A stretch of 64,000 nt of DNA from CAJXNP01 sp050305935 (lineage in GTDB: Bacteria; Bacteroidota; Bacteroidia; Cytophagales; Cyclobacteriaceae): contig JBNLGG010000011.1 in NCBI GenBank assembly GCA_050305935.1, forward strand, positions 26,127 to 90,126, read 5' to 3'. Below the pieces are notes generated by a model. It did not search any database. It was not told where the DNA came from and saw only the letters and a program-made list of their open reading frames with translations. Numbering within the stretch: the first letter of the stretch is position 1; every line of letters starts with the position of its first letter. Of this stretch, positions 1 through 8,142 are shown in pieces. The translations under genes and the position numbers were made by a program.

Positions 1-1
1 T

Positions 2-439
2 GAAAAGACTACTTACAACGATATCCCCTATAAATTTGAAGCGGGCACGCCTAACATTGCCGATGTAGTTGCTTTAAAATCTGCATTGGAATATGTGGAG
101 AAGCTGGGAAAAAACAATATCAGGGAATACGAGCATGAACTGCTGGAATATGCTACCAAAAAGATGGAAGCCATTCCTGAAGTCAGGCTGATTGGCACGG
201 CAAAAAACAAGACAAGCGTGTTGAGCTTTGTACTGGATAAATTACACCCCTTTGATGTGGGAATGATGCTGGATGCCAAGGGAATCGCCGTGCGTACGGG
301 CCACCATTGCGCTCAGCCGCTTATGCATGAATTTGGCATCGAAGGTACAATTCGACTGAGCTTATCCGTTTACAATACCAGGGCTGAAATCGACACATTT
401 ATTGACGCATTAAAAAGTATCATTGAAAAATGGAAGTAG
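2..439 (+). CDS. sufS: Cysteine desulfurase SufS, C-terminal part (truncated by window edge)
   Basis: This is the C-terminal 145 residues of a PLP-dependent cysteine desulfurase; the reading frame is already open at base 2, so the start lies outside the window. SufS removes sulfur from cysteine as a persulfide for Fe-S cluster assembly in the cytoplasm. The motif RTGHHCAQP contains the cysteine that carries the persulfide in the SufS (group II) family, and the tail with the small-domain pattern EGTIRLSLSVYNT is typical. The stop overlaps the start of sufE by 10 bases, so the two are probably translationally coupled. The family call is firm; only the missing N-terminus limits it. Confidence 0.95.
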   Translation, partial: EKTTYNDIPYKFEAGTPNIADVVALKSALEYVEKLGKNNIREYEHELLEYATKKMEAIPEVRLIGTAKNKTSVLSFVLDKLHPFDVGMMLDAKGIAVRTGHHCAQPLMHEFGIEGTIRLSLSVYNTRAEIDTFIDALKSIIEKWK

Positions 440-873
440 GCACACGATCCATCGAAGAAATCCAAAATGAAATCGCAGAGGAGTTTTCATTTCTCATTGG
501 AGACAAGGAAAGCACCATCTTCTACATCATGGAATTGGGGCAAAAACTCCCGCCGCTCGATGAGAAATTCAAGATCGATCAGAATATAATCAAAGGGTGT
601 CAGTCAAAAGTTTGGCTTACAGCCGATCTTGACGAAGATAAAATCGTATTTAATGCAGACAGCAACACCGAGATCACCAAGGGATTAATAAGTTTACTGG
701 TTCGGGTACTTTCAAAGCAACGAATCGACGATATCATTGATGCCAACCTCTTCTTTATTGAGAAGATTGGGATGGGAAACATCATAGGATCCCAGCGATC
801 AAACGGTCTGACAGCCATGATCAAACAGATGAAATTATACGCATTAGCATATAAGGCAAAACTAAACAAGTAG
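430..873 (+). CDS. sufE: Fe-S cluster assembly sulfur acceptor SufE
   Basis: A 147-residue protein of the SufE/NifU-like fold. It accepts persulfide sulfur from SufS and passes it to the SufBCD scaffold. The cysteine in GCQSKVW, near residue 57, matches the conserved SufE acceptor cysteine. The start ATG lies inside the end of sufS, and the next gene begins two bases after its stop, which places it in the middle of a tightly packed suf operon. Length is normal for the family. I see nothing that suggests loss of function. Confidence 0.95.
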   Translation: MEVGTRSIEEIQNEIAEEFSFLIGDKESTIFYIMELGQKLPPLDEKFKIDQNIIKGCQSKVWLTADLDEDKIVFNADSNTEITKGLISLLVRVLSKQRIDDIIDANLFFIEKIGMGNIIGSQRSNGLTAMIKQMKLYALAYKAKLNK

Positions 874-875
874 CT

Positions 876-1202
876 ATGAGTGAAGAAGTGAAAAACGAAG
901 TGACCTTACGCGACAAAGTTGTCAAAGCTATCAAAAGCGTGTATGACCCTGAAATACCGGTTGATGTATATGAATTGGGATTGATCTACGAAATCCAGGT
1001 ATACCCCGTCAACAACGTATTTATAAAAATGACATTGACTTCGCCGGCTTGCCCTTCGGCAGAAACCATTCCCAGCGAGGTAGAAATGAAAATCAAGGCC
1101 ATCGATGAAGTGAATGACGTACAGATAGAGCTGACTTTTGACCCTCCATACACCATGGAGATGATGTCAGAAGCGGCCAGAGTAGAATTAGGTTTTATGT
1201 AA
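876..1202 (+). CDS. sufT: DUF59/MIP18-family Fe-S assembly protein (SufT-like)
   Basis: A 108-residue single-domain protein of the DUF59 (MIP18/SufT) family, which acts in Fe-S protein maturation. The characteristic YDPEIPVDVYELGLIYEI stretch lies at about residues 22-39, and the conserved SPACPSAE motif holds the cysteine expected in this family. The C-terminal FDPPYT is also typical. It follows sufE by two bases and continues the suf operon, the usual position of this gene in Bacteroidota. The exact biochemical step is unsettled for the family, so the symbol is by similarity to SufT-type proteins rather than a demonstrated role here. Confidence 0.9.
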   Translation: MSEEVKNEVTLRDKVVKAIKSVYDPEIPVDVYELGLIYEIQVYPVNNVFIKMTLTSPACPSAETIPSEVEMKIKAIDEVNDVQIELTFDPPYTMEMMSEAARVELGFM

Positions 1203-1217
1203 AAAAAGAAAAAGAAT

Positions 1218-1634
1218 ATGTATCCTGAAGAATTGGTAGCGCCCATGCGGGCAGAATTAGTAGACAATGGGTTTGCCGAATTAAAGTCAGCCCGGGAAGT
1301 AGTAGACCACTTAACAGAAAACAAAGGTACCACCCTGATGGTGATTAACTCCGTGTGCGGATGTGCAGCGGGCACCGCCCGTCCGGGTGTGTTGCTGGCA
1401 CTAGAGCACAGCGAGAAGAAGCCGGACCACTTATCCACCGTATTTGCGGGAGTGGACCAGGAAGCAACGGCCAAGGCAAGGGAATATACCCTGCCCTATC
1501 CCCCATCCTCTCCATCCATCGCTTTATTTAAAGATGGTGAATTGGTTCACTTTGTGGAAAGACATCACATCGAAGGAAGACCTGCCCAACTGATCGCAGG
1601 CCACCTGATCGAAGTGTTTAAAGAATATTGCTAA
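1218..1634 (+). CDS. Bacilliredoxin of the BrxA/BrxB (YphP/YqiW) family
   Basis: A 138-residue thioredoxin-fold protein with the CGC active-site motif (VINSVCGCAAG, cysteines near residues 47 and 49) that defines the bacilliredoxin/DUF1094 family. In Firmicutes these proteins remove bacillithiol from modified proteins; Bacteroidota carrying the family are thought to use bacillithiol too. An extra cysteine is the last residue of the protein. It starts 15 bases after the DUF59 gene and is followed directly by a strong terminator, so it is the last gene of the suf operon and links Fe-S assembly with thiol redox control. Confidence 0.9.
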   Translation: MYPEELVAPMRAELVDNGFAELKSAREVVDHLTENKGTTLMVINSVCGCAAGTARPGVLLALEHSEKKPDHLSTVFAGVDQEATAKAREYTLPYPPSSPSIALFKDGELVHFVERHHIEGRPAQLIAGHLIEVFKEYC

Positions 1635-1656
1635 AGAAGTGCAAATTCAGATTTAG

Positions 1657-1684
1657 AAGCCCGGTTGATCCGGGCTTTTTTTTT
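1657..1684 (+). terminator. Rho-independent terminator of the suf operon
   Basis: A perfect 8-bp stem AAGCCCGG / CCGGGCTT with a five-base loop, running straight into a tract of nine T. It begins 22 bases after the bacilliredoxin stop codon. Confidence 0.9.
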
Positions 1685-1694
1685 CTGAAAGTCT

Positions 1695-1727
1695 AGTCGT
1701 CAGACCACTTGGAGTGGTCTGACGACT
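1695..1727. repeat. Extragenic hairpin, perfect 15-bp arms
   Basis: AGTCGTCAGACCACT (1695-1709), loop TGG, then the exact reverse complement (1713-1727). It resembles the hairpin at 1851-1883 in its outer AGTCGT and inner CCACT with an NGG loop, so the two are probably related copies of one element family. Confidence 0.85.
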
Positions 1728-1850
1728 TTCATGCCTGTGGGTGAATTTCCTTAATTCTTTTATCCGTTTGCTGAAGCAAACGGTAATAGTAAGCCGACCC
1801 TCCGACCCACCTAACTCAGCTTTCCCGACGCATGAGTCTGGTTCTATTCT

Positions 1851-1883
1851 AGTCGTACCACCACTCGGAGTGGTGGCACGACT
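1851..1883. repeat. Extragenic hairpin related to 1695-1727
   Basis: AGTCGTACCACCACT (1851-1865), loop CGG, AGTGGTGGCACGACT (1869-1883), with one mismatch between the arms. The arm CGTACCACCACT also matches the arm of the larger hairpin at 26009-26072 (CGTGCCACCACT). Confidence 0.8.
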
Positions 1884-2172
1884 AAGCGGCCAAAAAGCAG
1901 TAAAAGCGGCAATCGGTCAGACGGCTTTACTGCTAACACTCCTAATTTCAGCCTTATTGCCAGAGCCCTGCCTGCCGGACAGGCTGGCGTCAGACCGATA
2001 GTCTGTAGTCTATGCGTCACCCGAGTACTATTCTTTATACTGCAACTAAGCCTCGCTTCCGAAGCCACACTTCTCATTAAACTACTAGAAAAACAAATTC
2101 AATGCGCATGTCACTGAATAAATGTCAAAACAGTTTTCAGAAATGACTTGTCATTCTCCTAAACACATATGT

Positions 2173-2304
2173 TTAACTCTCAAAAGTCAAGCTGTTAACT
2201 TTTCAAAGACATCCGGTGAACTTTCAGAAGTTGATCTATTAACTTTTTCATCGCGTGCGGTCGACTTTTTGAGATTAGCCGATTAACCTTTTTTTTGACA
2301 AATT
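2173..2304. repeat. Degenerate tandem array, six units with exact 22-bp period
   Basis: Six consecutive 22-base units begin at 2173, 2195, 2217, 2239, 2261 and 2283. Each opens with a form of TTAACTTTT: TTAACTCTC, TTAACTTTTC, TGAACTTTC, TTAACTTTTT, TCGACTTTTT, TTAACCTTTT. The second halves vary, but units 2 and 4 both end in CGG. The period is exact although the units are diverged. With T-tracts about two helical turns apart, DNA curvature is one possible consequence; a protein-binding array is another. It lies 237 bases upstream of the next gene. Confidence 0.7.
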
Positions 2305-2540
2305 TGCATACTCACCACAAACACATCTCTATATTCATTCCTGAAAAAAACGTCTATCCAATGAATAATAGTTAGAGAAATTAACCCAATGATGATTTTT
2401 TAAAATGGGCATGAAACTTACCTGATAGCAACAAAAAAACACCTCTTTATTTTATTTTGATTATTTAGAAATTCATTTAAAAATGTCATTTTTGATCATT
2501 AGTTTTTTTGACATCAATTTTTACTTTAAACCTTAATAAA

Positions 2541-3185
2541 ATGAAAAAGTATTTATTTTTACCCTTTGCGTTTCTGATATTTTTTAACAGTTATTCTCAA
2601 ACAAAAGAGATATATGTTAATCCGAATTTCAATGAATTGACCAGGGACCACAAAGTATTGGCCATCCTTCCATTCAAAACCATCATCAAATTGAGGCCGA
2701 AGGAAATGGAAAGAATGACTCCCGAACAGTTTGAAGATCTGGAAGAAAATGAGGGATTGAGTGTCCAAAGCGCCCTTCACTCTTATTTTTTGAAGAGAAA
2801 ATCGCAGCACGATTTTAAAGTTTCTTTCCAGGATATTGCCACAACCAATGCGCTTCTTACCAAAAAGGGCATCATTAACGCCAACATCGACCACTACACT
2901 CCCCAGGAGCTGGCAAAGATGCTTGAAGTGGATGGAGTGATCTCGGGGATATTGTCAACCAACAAACCCATGTCGGATGGCGCTGCAGCAGCAATGGGGA
3001 TTTTGGTCGGGGTGTACGGTCCTACCAACTCAGGCAAATGCACTATCAATATCAATGACGAGGAAAGCGGCGAGTTACTTTGGAAATACGAAAAAACACT
3101 TTCACGAAGCCTCGGAAGCGATACCAATACCATCATCAATACAATGATGAGAAAAGCATCAAAAAAACTACCTTATATAAATTAA
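2541..3185 (+). CDS. Predicted exported protein, lipoprotein-like DUF799/CsgG-type fold possible
   Basis: A 214-residue protein starting at the ATG that opens a signal peptide (MKKYLFLPFAFLIFF, cleavage probably after NSYSQ). An in-frame start 33 bases upstream would place extra residues before the signal, so I prefer 2541. The mature part has VLAILPFKTIIK near residue 40, a region with ELAKMLEVDGVISGIL, then GPTNSGKCTININDEESGELLWKY, a pattern seen in periplasmic proteins built like CsgG or GNA1162 (an ILPF strand, then a VDGVI strand, then a meander ending in LLW). This family link is by pattern only. It stands alone, upstream of a hairpin that may terminate it. Confidence 0.75.
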   Translation: MKKYLFLPFAFLIFFNSYSQTKEIYVNPNFNELTRDHKVLAILPFKTIIKLRPKEMERMTPEQFEDLEENEGLSVQSALHSYFLKRKSQHDFKVSFQDIATTNALLTKKGIINANIDHYTPQELAKMLEVDGVISGILSTNKPMSDGAAAAMGILVGVYGPTNSGKCTININDEESGELLWKYEKTLSRSLGSDTNTIINTMMRKASKKLPYIN

Positions 3186-3202
3186 AGTAGTTGAATTATT
3201 TT

Positions 3203-3243
3203 CTCACAATTCATGAACACCAACACTGGCCATGAATTGTGAG
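3203..3243. repeat. Inverted repeat after the exported-protein gene, possible terminator
   Basis: CTCACAATTCATG (3203-3215) and its exact reverse complement (3231-3243), with a 15-base loop, followed by a T-rich stretch. It starts 18 bases after the stop of the gene at 2541, so it may end that transcript. Confidence 0.65.
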
Positions 3244-3252
3244 ATCCTCTTT

Positions 3253-3452
3253 TTATTGAATTTTTGCCAAACATTCTTTTATCCATTCTACTGCTTCAGG
3301 TTCCTCTATAAAATCCATCGCCATGCCAACGGCACCCAAAGTATATAAACTATACGCGAAGGCCAGTCCCATGGAAGTCAGTAACAACGGGAAGGTGAGC
3401 GTAATCGGGGAGTCAAAAAGCCCTTGTGACACACCGGCCACTGCCAGTCCGC
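3253..3452 (-). pseudogene. Remnant of a sugar MFS transporter C-terminus
   Basis: On the minus strand the frame at 3441-3253 reads AGVSQ..., then ITLTFPLLLTSMGLAFAY, then LYTLGA, almost identical to the last part of the XylE-like transporter encoded at 8143-9570. DNA similarity to about 8228-8352 extends up to about 3452, where a copy of the AAACCTG palindromic repeat begins at 3459. The other end diverges into an unrelated tail (MDFIEEPEAVEWIKECLAKIQ is split off after the match). There is no start region and no complete domain, so this is a fragment left by duplication or rearrangement, not a working gene. Confidence 0.8.
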
Positions 3453-3458
3453 AAACCC

Positions 3459-3525
3459 AAACCTGTCAGGTTTCAATCTACATCACCACCATAATACCAG
3501 TCTAACTACCAAACCTGACAGGTTT
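3459..3525. repeat. Composite palindromic repeat, copy A
   Basis: AAACCTGTCAGGTTT (3459-3473) and AAACCTGACAGGTTT (3511-3525), start-to-start distance 52 bases, separated by a spacer with CACCACCAT and ACCAGTC. The same layout, spacing and spacer recur at 4272-4338 and 7943-8009 in the same orientation. Each half is itself a palindrome with a one-base centre. Confidence 0.9.
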
Positions 3526-3706
3526 TAAAGCAGGTCATCATAATAGAAAAGGAAAATATTAACGATGTATTTGTATATTCAAATCGTGATTAATAAGTAC
3601 CTGTTGAGTATTTTAATGATAGATAATTGAAGAGATCTATCAGTAACTGTTACTGGTGCTAGGATTTATCGAGCGTTGAATCAAATAATCCAATTTATTT
3701 TATAAA

Positions 3707-4273
3707 ATGAATCTTTCGACACATTGTAACCTTTGTGAAAACAGGCTTTTTGATATTAATACTGGAACCAGGTGTAATCTGACTGGCCAAAGACCTGAAT
3801 TCAACAATACTTGTTCAGATATTAAATTTGGAGAAAGAATAGAAAAAGTAATTAGTGAAGTTAATATTGATTTGGAATTAATTAAAAGAACAAAAAATAT
3901 TTCCTATGGAAACTTTGTGGTTTTTCTTTTAATTTCTCTGGCATTTATTGGTAGTGGAGTATATTTAGGCATCTATCTATTGACCTTTTCATCGACTTCA
4001 ATTGTTATTTCGACAGTTCCTTTTATAATTGGAGGAATTGGCATTAGCATTCTTCCAAAGGCTTCAGGACCTCTAAATAAATATAGACAAGGAATAGCCG
4101 TTGCAAATGAAAATAAGCAAAAACTTGATGCATTACTTATACAGTATAATATTGAATATAATATTGATATCACAGTAAAAAAGGATTTACATGGCAACAT
4201 AGATACTGATTCTAAAACAACATTCACTAGAATCAATTATGAATCTAAAAAAACACTCAATATCAGCTCCTAA
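3707..4273 (+). CDS. Hypothetical membrane protein with N-terminal cysteine cluster
   Basis: A 188-residue protein I cannot assign a function. The N-terminus has CNLCENRLFD, then CNLTGQRPEF and a further cysteine at NTCSD: four cysteines at about residues 8, 11, 23 and 36 that could bind a metal. The middle holds two hydrophobic segments at about residues 68-92 and 98-115 (FVVFLLISLAFIGSGVYLG and VISTVPFIIGGIGISIL). The C-terminal 70 residues are polar. Proteins with a C-x2-C then C-LT pattern ahead of membrane helices occur in Bacteroidota as uncharacterised families. The gene is visibly AT-richer than its neighbours and sits between repeat copies A and B, with its stop codon overlapping copy B, which suggests acquisition. 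Confidence 0.75.
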   Translation: MNLSTHCNLCENRLFDINTGTRCNLTGQRPEFNNTCSDIKFGERIEKVISEVNIDLELIKRTKNISYGNFVVFLLISLAFIGSGVYLGIYLLTFSSTSIVISTVPFIIGGIGISILPKASGPLNKYRQGIAVANENKQKLDALLIQYNIEYNIDITVKKDLHGNIDTDSKTTFTRINYESKKTLNISS

Positions 4274-4338
4274 ACCCGTCAGGTTTCAAGCCACATCACC
4301 ACCATTAAACCAGTCAGACTCCCAATCTGACAGGTTTT
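4272..4338. repeat. Composite palindromic repeat, copy B
   Basis: AAACCCGTCAGGTTT (4272-4286) and AATCTGACAGGTTTT (4324-4338), again 52 bases apart, with spacer CACATCACCACCAT matching copy A. It begins within the stop codon of the gene at 3707 and may serve as terminator for that gene and for the kinase gene ending at 4358 on the other strand. Confidence 0.9.
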
Positions 4339-4357
4339 AAAACCCGGATAATTCGAA

Positions 4358-7300
4358 TCAGTTACGGATTTCAATGATGAATTTAGCACCTTCGTTTTTT
4401 GATCCTTCTGCCCGCAGTCCCCAGTTATGAAAATCAGCGATTCGCTTGCAGGTGCTAAGGCCTATCCCAAAGCCTTCATACTGATGTCGGTGCCATAAGC
4501 GCTTTAAGGGCTTTAATATCTCTTCTGCATCTTTTTGCTCAAATCCCACGCCATTATCCTCCACTACAATAAAAAGGACACCTTCCTCATTTTTCGAGTA
4601 CACCCTAACCACTGGATTTACCCCCTCTCTATGGAACTTCAAGGCATTGGCGATCAGATTGTAAAACAATTGATACACTTTAACGCTAACGGCCCTTTCC
4701 AATACGGGTAATTCGTCGATATGTACCTTGGCACCCACTTCATTTATCTTGACGGACAAGGAGTCGACCACCTTTTCCACCTGCCTTTTAAGGTCTACTT
4801 GCGATTCAAATTCATACGGCTTATCGGCAGAGGCAAATTCCAGGATTCCCTCAATCAAACTGATACTTGACTGGCTTGCATTGCTAATCCTCCTTACATA
4901 CTCTTTCCCATTCTCTGATAGCTTCGAATCAGGATCGTCTGAAATTAAATCAGCTAACACGCCCACCTGTGAGATGGGTGCCTTTAAATCATGGGATACC
5001 ATATGGTCATAGGTCTCCAGCTCCACGTTTTTTGCCCTCAATTGACTATTTGCCATGCTCAGCATTTTCGTCTGTTCATCTACTAATTCCTTCAGTTCCT
5101 CTTCTCTTGCCTCCAATACTCGGATCCTGGCGAGGTAAAGGAAATAAATCAAACCGACCAGGGATAGACCAAGTAGTATCCTGGCCCAGGTGGTTTTCCA
5201 CCACGGAGGTCTGATGATGATGTCTAATGTAGCTCCTTCACCATCCCACACATCTGCACTGCTGGAAGCAATGACATGTAGCTGATATTTCCCGGGGTTT
5301 AAATATGTGAATGTTACTCGTCGCTCGTTACCCATATCCACCCAGCTATCATCCTGTCCCTCCAGCATATACCGATACTGTATCTTGTCTGTATGCCCGT
5401 AGTTGAGCGCTGTAAAATCAAAGGAAATAAAATTTTGCTCATGACTGAGAACGATTTCATCAGTCACAGAAATATCTTGCTCAAGGATGCTGCCCTCACC
5501 TACTTCAACAGGCTTATTGAAGAGCCTGATACCGGTAATATAAACAGATGGGCTGACTGTGTTCGTCCGGATTTCGTTCGGATCGAACATATTAAAACCA
5601 TTGGGACCGCCAAAAATCAACTTCCCGGTGCTGGTTTTCAGATTGGCCCATCGGTTGAATTGATTGGCTTGAATCCCATCGCTGGTATTAAAGTTTCTGA
5701 AAACAAGGCTGTCTGGGTGAAACCGTGAAATCCCGCCATTGGTACTTACCCAAATATTGCCCTGATCATCTTCTAGAATCCCAAATATCGCATTGTTGGG
5801 CAATCCGTCACTTTTTGAGAAGAACCTAAAGGTTCCACTCTCCCTCTCATACAGATTTAATCCGCCTCCGCCGGTTCCTATCCAAATCCTTTTTTTTGAA
5901 TCTTCAAAAATGGAATATATTCCATTGCTGGATAAAGCTCCCTCTTCAAATCCTGATTTAATGGAAGTAAAAGTGCCCTTTTCTTTATCGAATAAATAAA
6001 TACCATCCTCCTGGGTGCCGAGCCAAAACATCCCGGTATAATCCTGGATCATGGTGATCACCGGAGTTTTTCCCATCGAGCTCGGATCATAGGGATCGTG
6101 TGTATAGCGGGTAAAATTATCCGAATCGTAGTTGTATTTATTTATTCCGTTACTCCAAGTGGCAATCCACAGATCGCCATCTTTATCAATATAGAAATCA
6201 AAAATATTATCGTCACTTAAGCTGGAAGCGTCGTCCGGATCGTTGCGGTATCTTTTATATGTATTGCTTTTGGGATCAAAACGCGTAACACCCGCATTCC
6301 ACATCCCGATCCAAACAAAGCCAAATTCGTCGGTGATTACATTAAGCACCTTATCGCTTGCTATGCTGTTTTCATCATATGGATCATGGCGATAGTAGGT
6401 ATAGGTGTTTGTCTCGGGATTAAATTTGTTTAGTCCCCATCCGTCGATTCCCATCCAGATATTCCCATCTTTATCCTCACACATGCCCTGAATATTGTTT
6501 CCACTGGGAGTACTGGGATCGTTGTAAATATGCTTGATATGGTTAAACACATATTTGGTAGAGTCGTAATGATTAATGCCTCCGTAAAGCGTGGCAACCC
6601 ACATCGTATTGTTAGCATCAAAAAGCACGTCGGTGATAATATTACTGCTTATGCTAAAATCATCATTTAAATTTTCCAGGTAACGAGTGAAATTGCCCGT
6701 TGCCCGATCAAACCTGCAAAGCCCGCCGTCATCTGAAATCCAGATGGCACCATGGTGGTCCTGCGAAATATTGTAAATATAGGGGCCAATCAATTTCACC
6801 GGATCAATGGGATCAGGAAGAAAATGCTGAAAGATCCCGTCTTCCTGATTATAAATATCTAATCCCCGGTCTGTAGTCCCGATCATTATATTGTCTTGCC
6901 GATCAGCAAAAATCGACATGATCTGATTGCTGTTTATCGATTTTTTATTTTTCGGATCATGTTTGAAGTTAGTAAAGGTGGTATCCTGAATATTTAATTT
7001 GCTTAACCCGTTGAGGGTTGCAATCCAGAAGTTGCCCTGTTTGTCTTCGGTGATACTACGTACCAAGTCGCTTACCAGTGAATTCGGATCATTACCTTTA
7101 TGATGGAAGTTTATAAAACGATCGTTTACCCGGTCATATAGACCAAGTCCACCGTTGGTGCAAACCCATACATTATTACGGGAATCCACTAGTACTTTAA
7201 ATATATTGCTGTTTGGTAAAGACGTGGAGTCTTTTGGATTCGGGACATACCTGGTAAAGATGTGTTTTATTTTATCATAGCGGTTTAACCCTTCCCTTGT

Positions 7301-7612
7301 TGCAATCCATAACATTCCATCCTGGTCTTCATCAATGAATTTCACAATGTTATTTGAAATGGTATTTGTATTTTGAAGATCATTTTTAAAGTATTGAAAT
7401 GAATACCCGTCATACTTATTCATCCCATCTTCGGTTCCTATCCAAAAAAAACCATCTTTATCCTGATACAACGACCTTACATTTCCATTAGATAAGCCTT
7501 CCTGAGTTGTGATATGTTCAAACTTTAATTTTTGGCCAAATAAGGATTGAACACAAAGGATTGTTACTAGTATTGCTTGACTCGTCTTTATCATCCAGCA
7601 TCTTTTCGACAC
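4358..7612 (-). CDS. Two-component regulator propeller sensor histidine kinase
   Basis: A 1084-residue membrane sensor. After a signal peptide (ending near LFGQ), about 680 residues are made of repeated WIGT/WIAT blades (two-component regulator propeller, two seven-bladed domains expected), followed by a Y_Y_Y domain at about 705-790, one membrane helix near 800-825, a short coiled coil, a HisKA domain with the phospho-acceptor histidine in MVSHDLKAPI near residue 872, and a HATPase domain (NLIANALKFH, VVEDNGVGF, GFGIGLSTCK). Unlike full hybrid two-component systems it ends after the ATPase domain, with no receiver or DNA-binding domain, so it must signal to a separate regulator not obvious nearby. 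The periplasmic part probably senses a carbohydrate or a wall fragment, but the ligand cannot be read from sequence. Confidence 0.95.
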   Translation of the reverse strand: MSKRCWMIKTSQAILVTILCVQSLFGQKLKFEHITTQEGLSNGNVRSLYQDKDGFFWIGTEDGMNKYDGYSFQYFKNDLQNTNTISNNIVKFIDEDQDGMLWIATREGLNRYDKIKHIFTRYVPNPKDSTSLPNSNIFKVLVDSRNNVWVCTNGGLGLYDRVNDRFINFHHKGNDPNSLVSDLVRSITEDKQGNFWIATLNGLSKLNIQDTTFTNFKHDPKNKKSINSNQIMSIFADRQDNIMIGTTDRGLDIYNQEDGIFQHFLPDPIDPVKLIGPYIYNISQDHHGAIWISDDGGLCRFDRATGNFTRYLENLNDDFSISSNIITDVLFDANNTMWVATLYGGINHYDSTKYVFNHIKHIYNDPSTPSGNNIQGMCEDKDGNIWMGIDGWGLNKFNPETNTYTYYRHDPYDENSIASDKVLNVITDEFGFVWIGMWNAGVTRFDPKSNTYKRYRNDPDDASSLSDDNIFDFYIDKDGDLWIATWSNGINKYNYDSDNFTRYTHDPYDPSSMGKTPVITMIQDYTGMFWLGTQEDGIYLFDKEKGTFTSIKSGFEEGALSSNGIYSIFEDSKKRIWIGTGGGGLNLYERESGTFRFFSKSDGLPNNAIFGILEDDQGNIWVSTNGGISRFHPDSLVFRNFNTSDGIQANQFNRWANLKTSTGKLIFGGPNGFNMFDPNEIRTNTVSPSVYITGIRLFNKPVEVGEGSILEQDISVTDEIVLSHEQNFISFDFTALNYGHTDKIQYRYMLEGQDDSWVDMGNERRVTFTYLNPGKYQLHVIASSSADVWDGEGATLDIIIRPPWWKTTWARILLGLSLVGLIYFLYLARIRVLEAREEELKELVDEQTKMLSMANSQLRAKNVELETYDHMVSHDLKAPISQVGVLADLISDDPDSKLSENGKEYVRRISNASQSSISLIEGILEFASADKPYEFESQVDLKRQVEKVVDSLSVKINEVGAKVHIDELPVLERAVSVKVYQLFYNLIANALKFHREGVNPVVRVYSKNEEGVLFIVVEDNGVGFEQKDAEEILKPLKRLWHRHQYEGFGIGLSTCKRIADFHNWGLRAEGSKNEGAKFIIEIRN

Positions 7613-8071
7613 GGCTTAAATTACTAAATTAACCTGAATCAAACTAAAGACATTCTTTCAGAAAAGAAACATGATTGATAAGGATTGCTTGCTTTGGGAT
7701 GATGAATTAAATAGCTGTCAAAACAAATAGCAACAAAGAATAATGGTGGAATAAAATATTGAGTATAAAAATGAACCTAATATCCCAGCCCGACAACGAG
7801 GGTAATCAACCCAATCGTCCTCATTTGAGTACAGGCGGTAACGAGGAGGACGAAAAATGTCAATTCTGACTCACCGGCAGGCAGGTGTATTGCTGATCAT
7901 TCCTCCTTTCTATTACCAAATCAATAAGCGCGGATGACTCCTAAACTTGTCAGGTTTCAGGGCACTTCATCACCAATAAACAAGTCAGACTACCAAACCT
8001 GACAGGTTTATGCACATGGCAACTTACCAAACGAGACAGGTTTCCATTAACAGTCGTTCCTCATTTATCAC
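7613..8071. other. Intergenic region with repeat remnants
   Basis: No gene seen. Contains the kinase upstream region, a segment at 7709-7741 resembling the xylB upstream region (21208-21242), an 8-bp inverted repeat TCGTCCTC / GAGGACGA (7815-7853), GGCAGGCAGG near 7874, and repeat copy C followed by a partial extra half at 8026-8043. Confidence 0.6.
7943..8009. repeat. Composite palindromic repeat, copy C
   Basis: AAACTTGTCAGGTTT (7943-7957) and AAACCTGACAGGTTT (7995-8009) with the same 52-base spacing and a recognisable spacer (TCATCACCA, AAGTCAGACTACC). A third, weaker half (ACCAAACGAGACAGGTTT, 8026-8043) follows. Confidence 0.85.
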
Positions 8072-8102
8072 AAAAAAAGCGCTATCCAAAAAGAATAGCG
8101 CC
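8072..8102 (-). terminator. Terminator of the XylE-like transporter gene
   Basis: Read on the minus strand: GCGCTAT, nine-base loop, ATAGCGC, then seven T. It is 41 bases past the stop of the transporter. Confidence 0.8.
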
Positions 8103-8142
8103 TGGTATGATTTGGGTTTATTGGGTATAATTCAATACATAA

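Larger units (their letters stand above)
1685..2172. other. Non-coding region with clustered palindromes
   Basis: No convincing gene. Short open frames here (for example 1741-2001 plus, 1844-2077 minus) run through inverted repeats and have low-complexity products. Besides the two hairpins annotated separately, there are CCGTTTGCT / AGCAAACGG (1764-1783, two-base loop), an imperfect AGCAGTAAAAGC / GCTTTACTGCT (1896-1934), and CCTGCCGGACAGG near 1971, whose parts resemble GGCAGGCAGG near 7874. Confidence 0.6.

Noticed and set aside
1741..2077. Open frames on both strands between the suf terminator and the exported-protein gene
   Set aside because: They run through several palindromes, overlap each other, and their products have no domain or plausible start; the region reads as repeat-derived non-coding DNA.
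2173..2304. Possible CRISPR array
   Set aside because: The 22-base units are continuous without separate repeat and spacer parts, the repeats are too degenerate, and there are no cas genes nearby.
3459..8043. Integron attC sites
   Set aside because: No integrase gene is nearby, the core GTTRRRY sites are missing, and the 52-base composites also bracket the RAYT-type repeat family.
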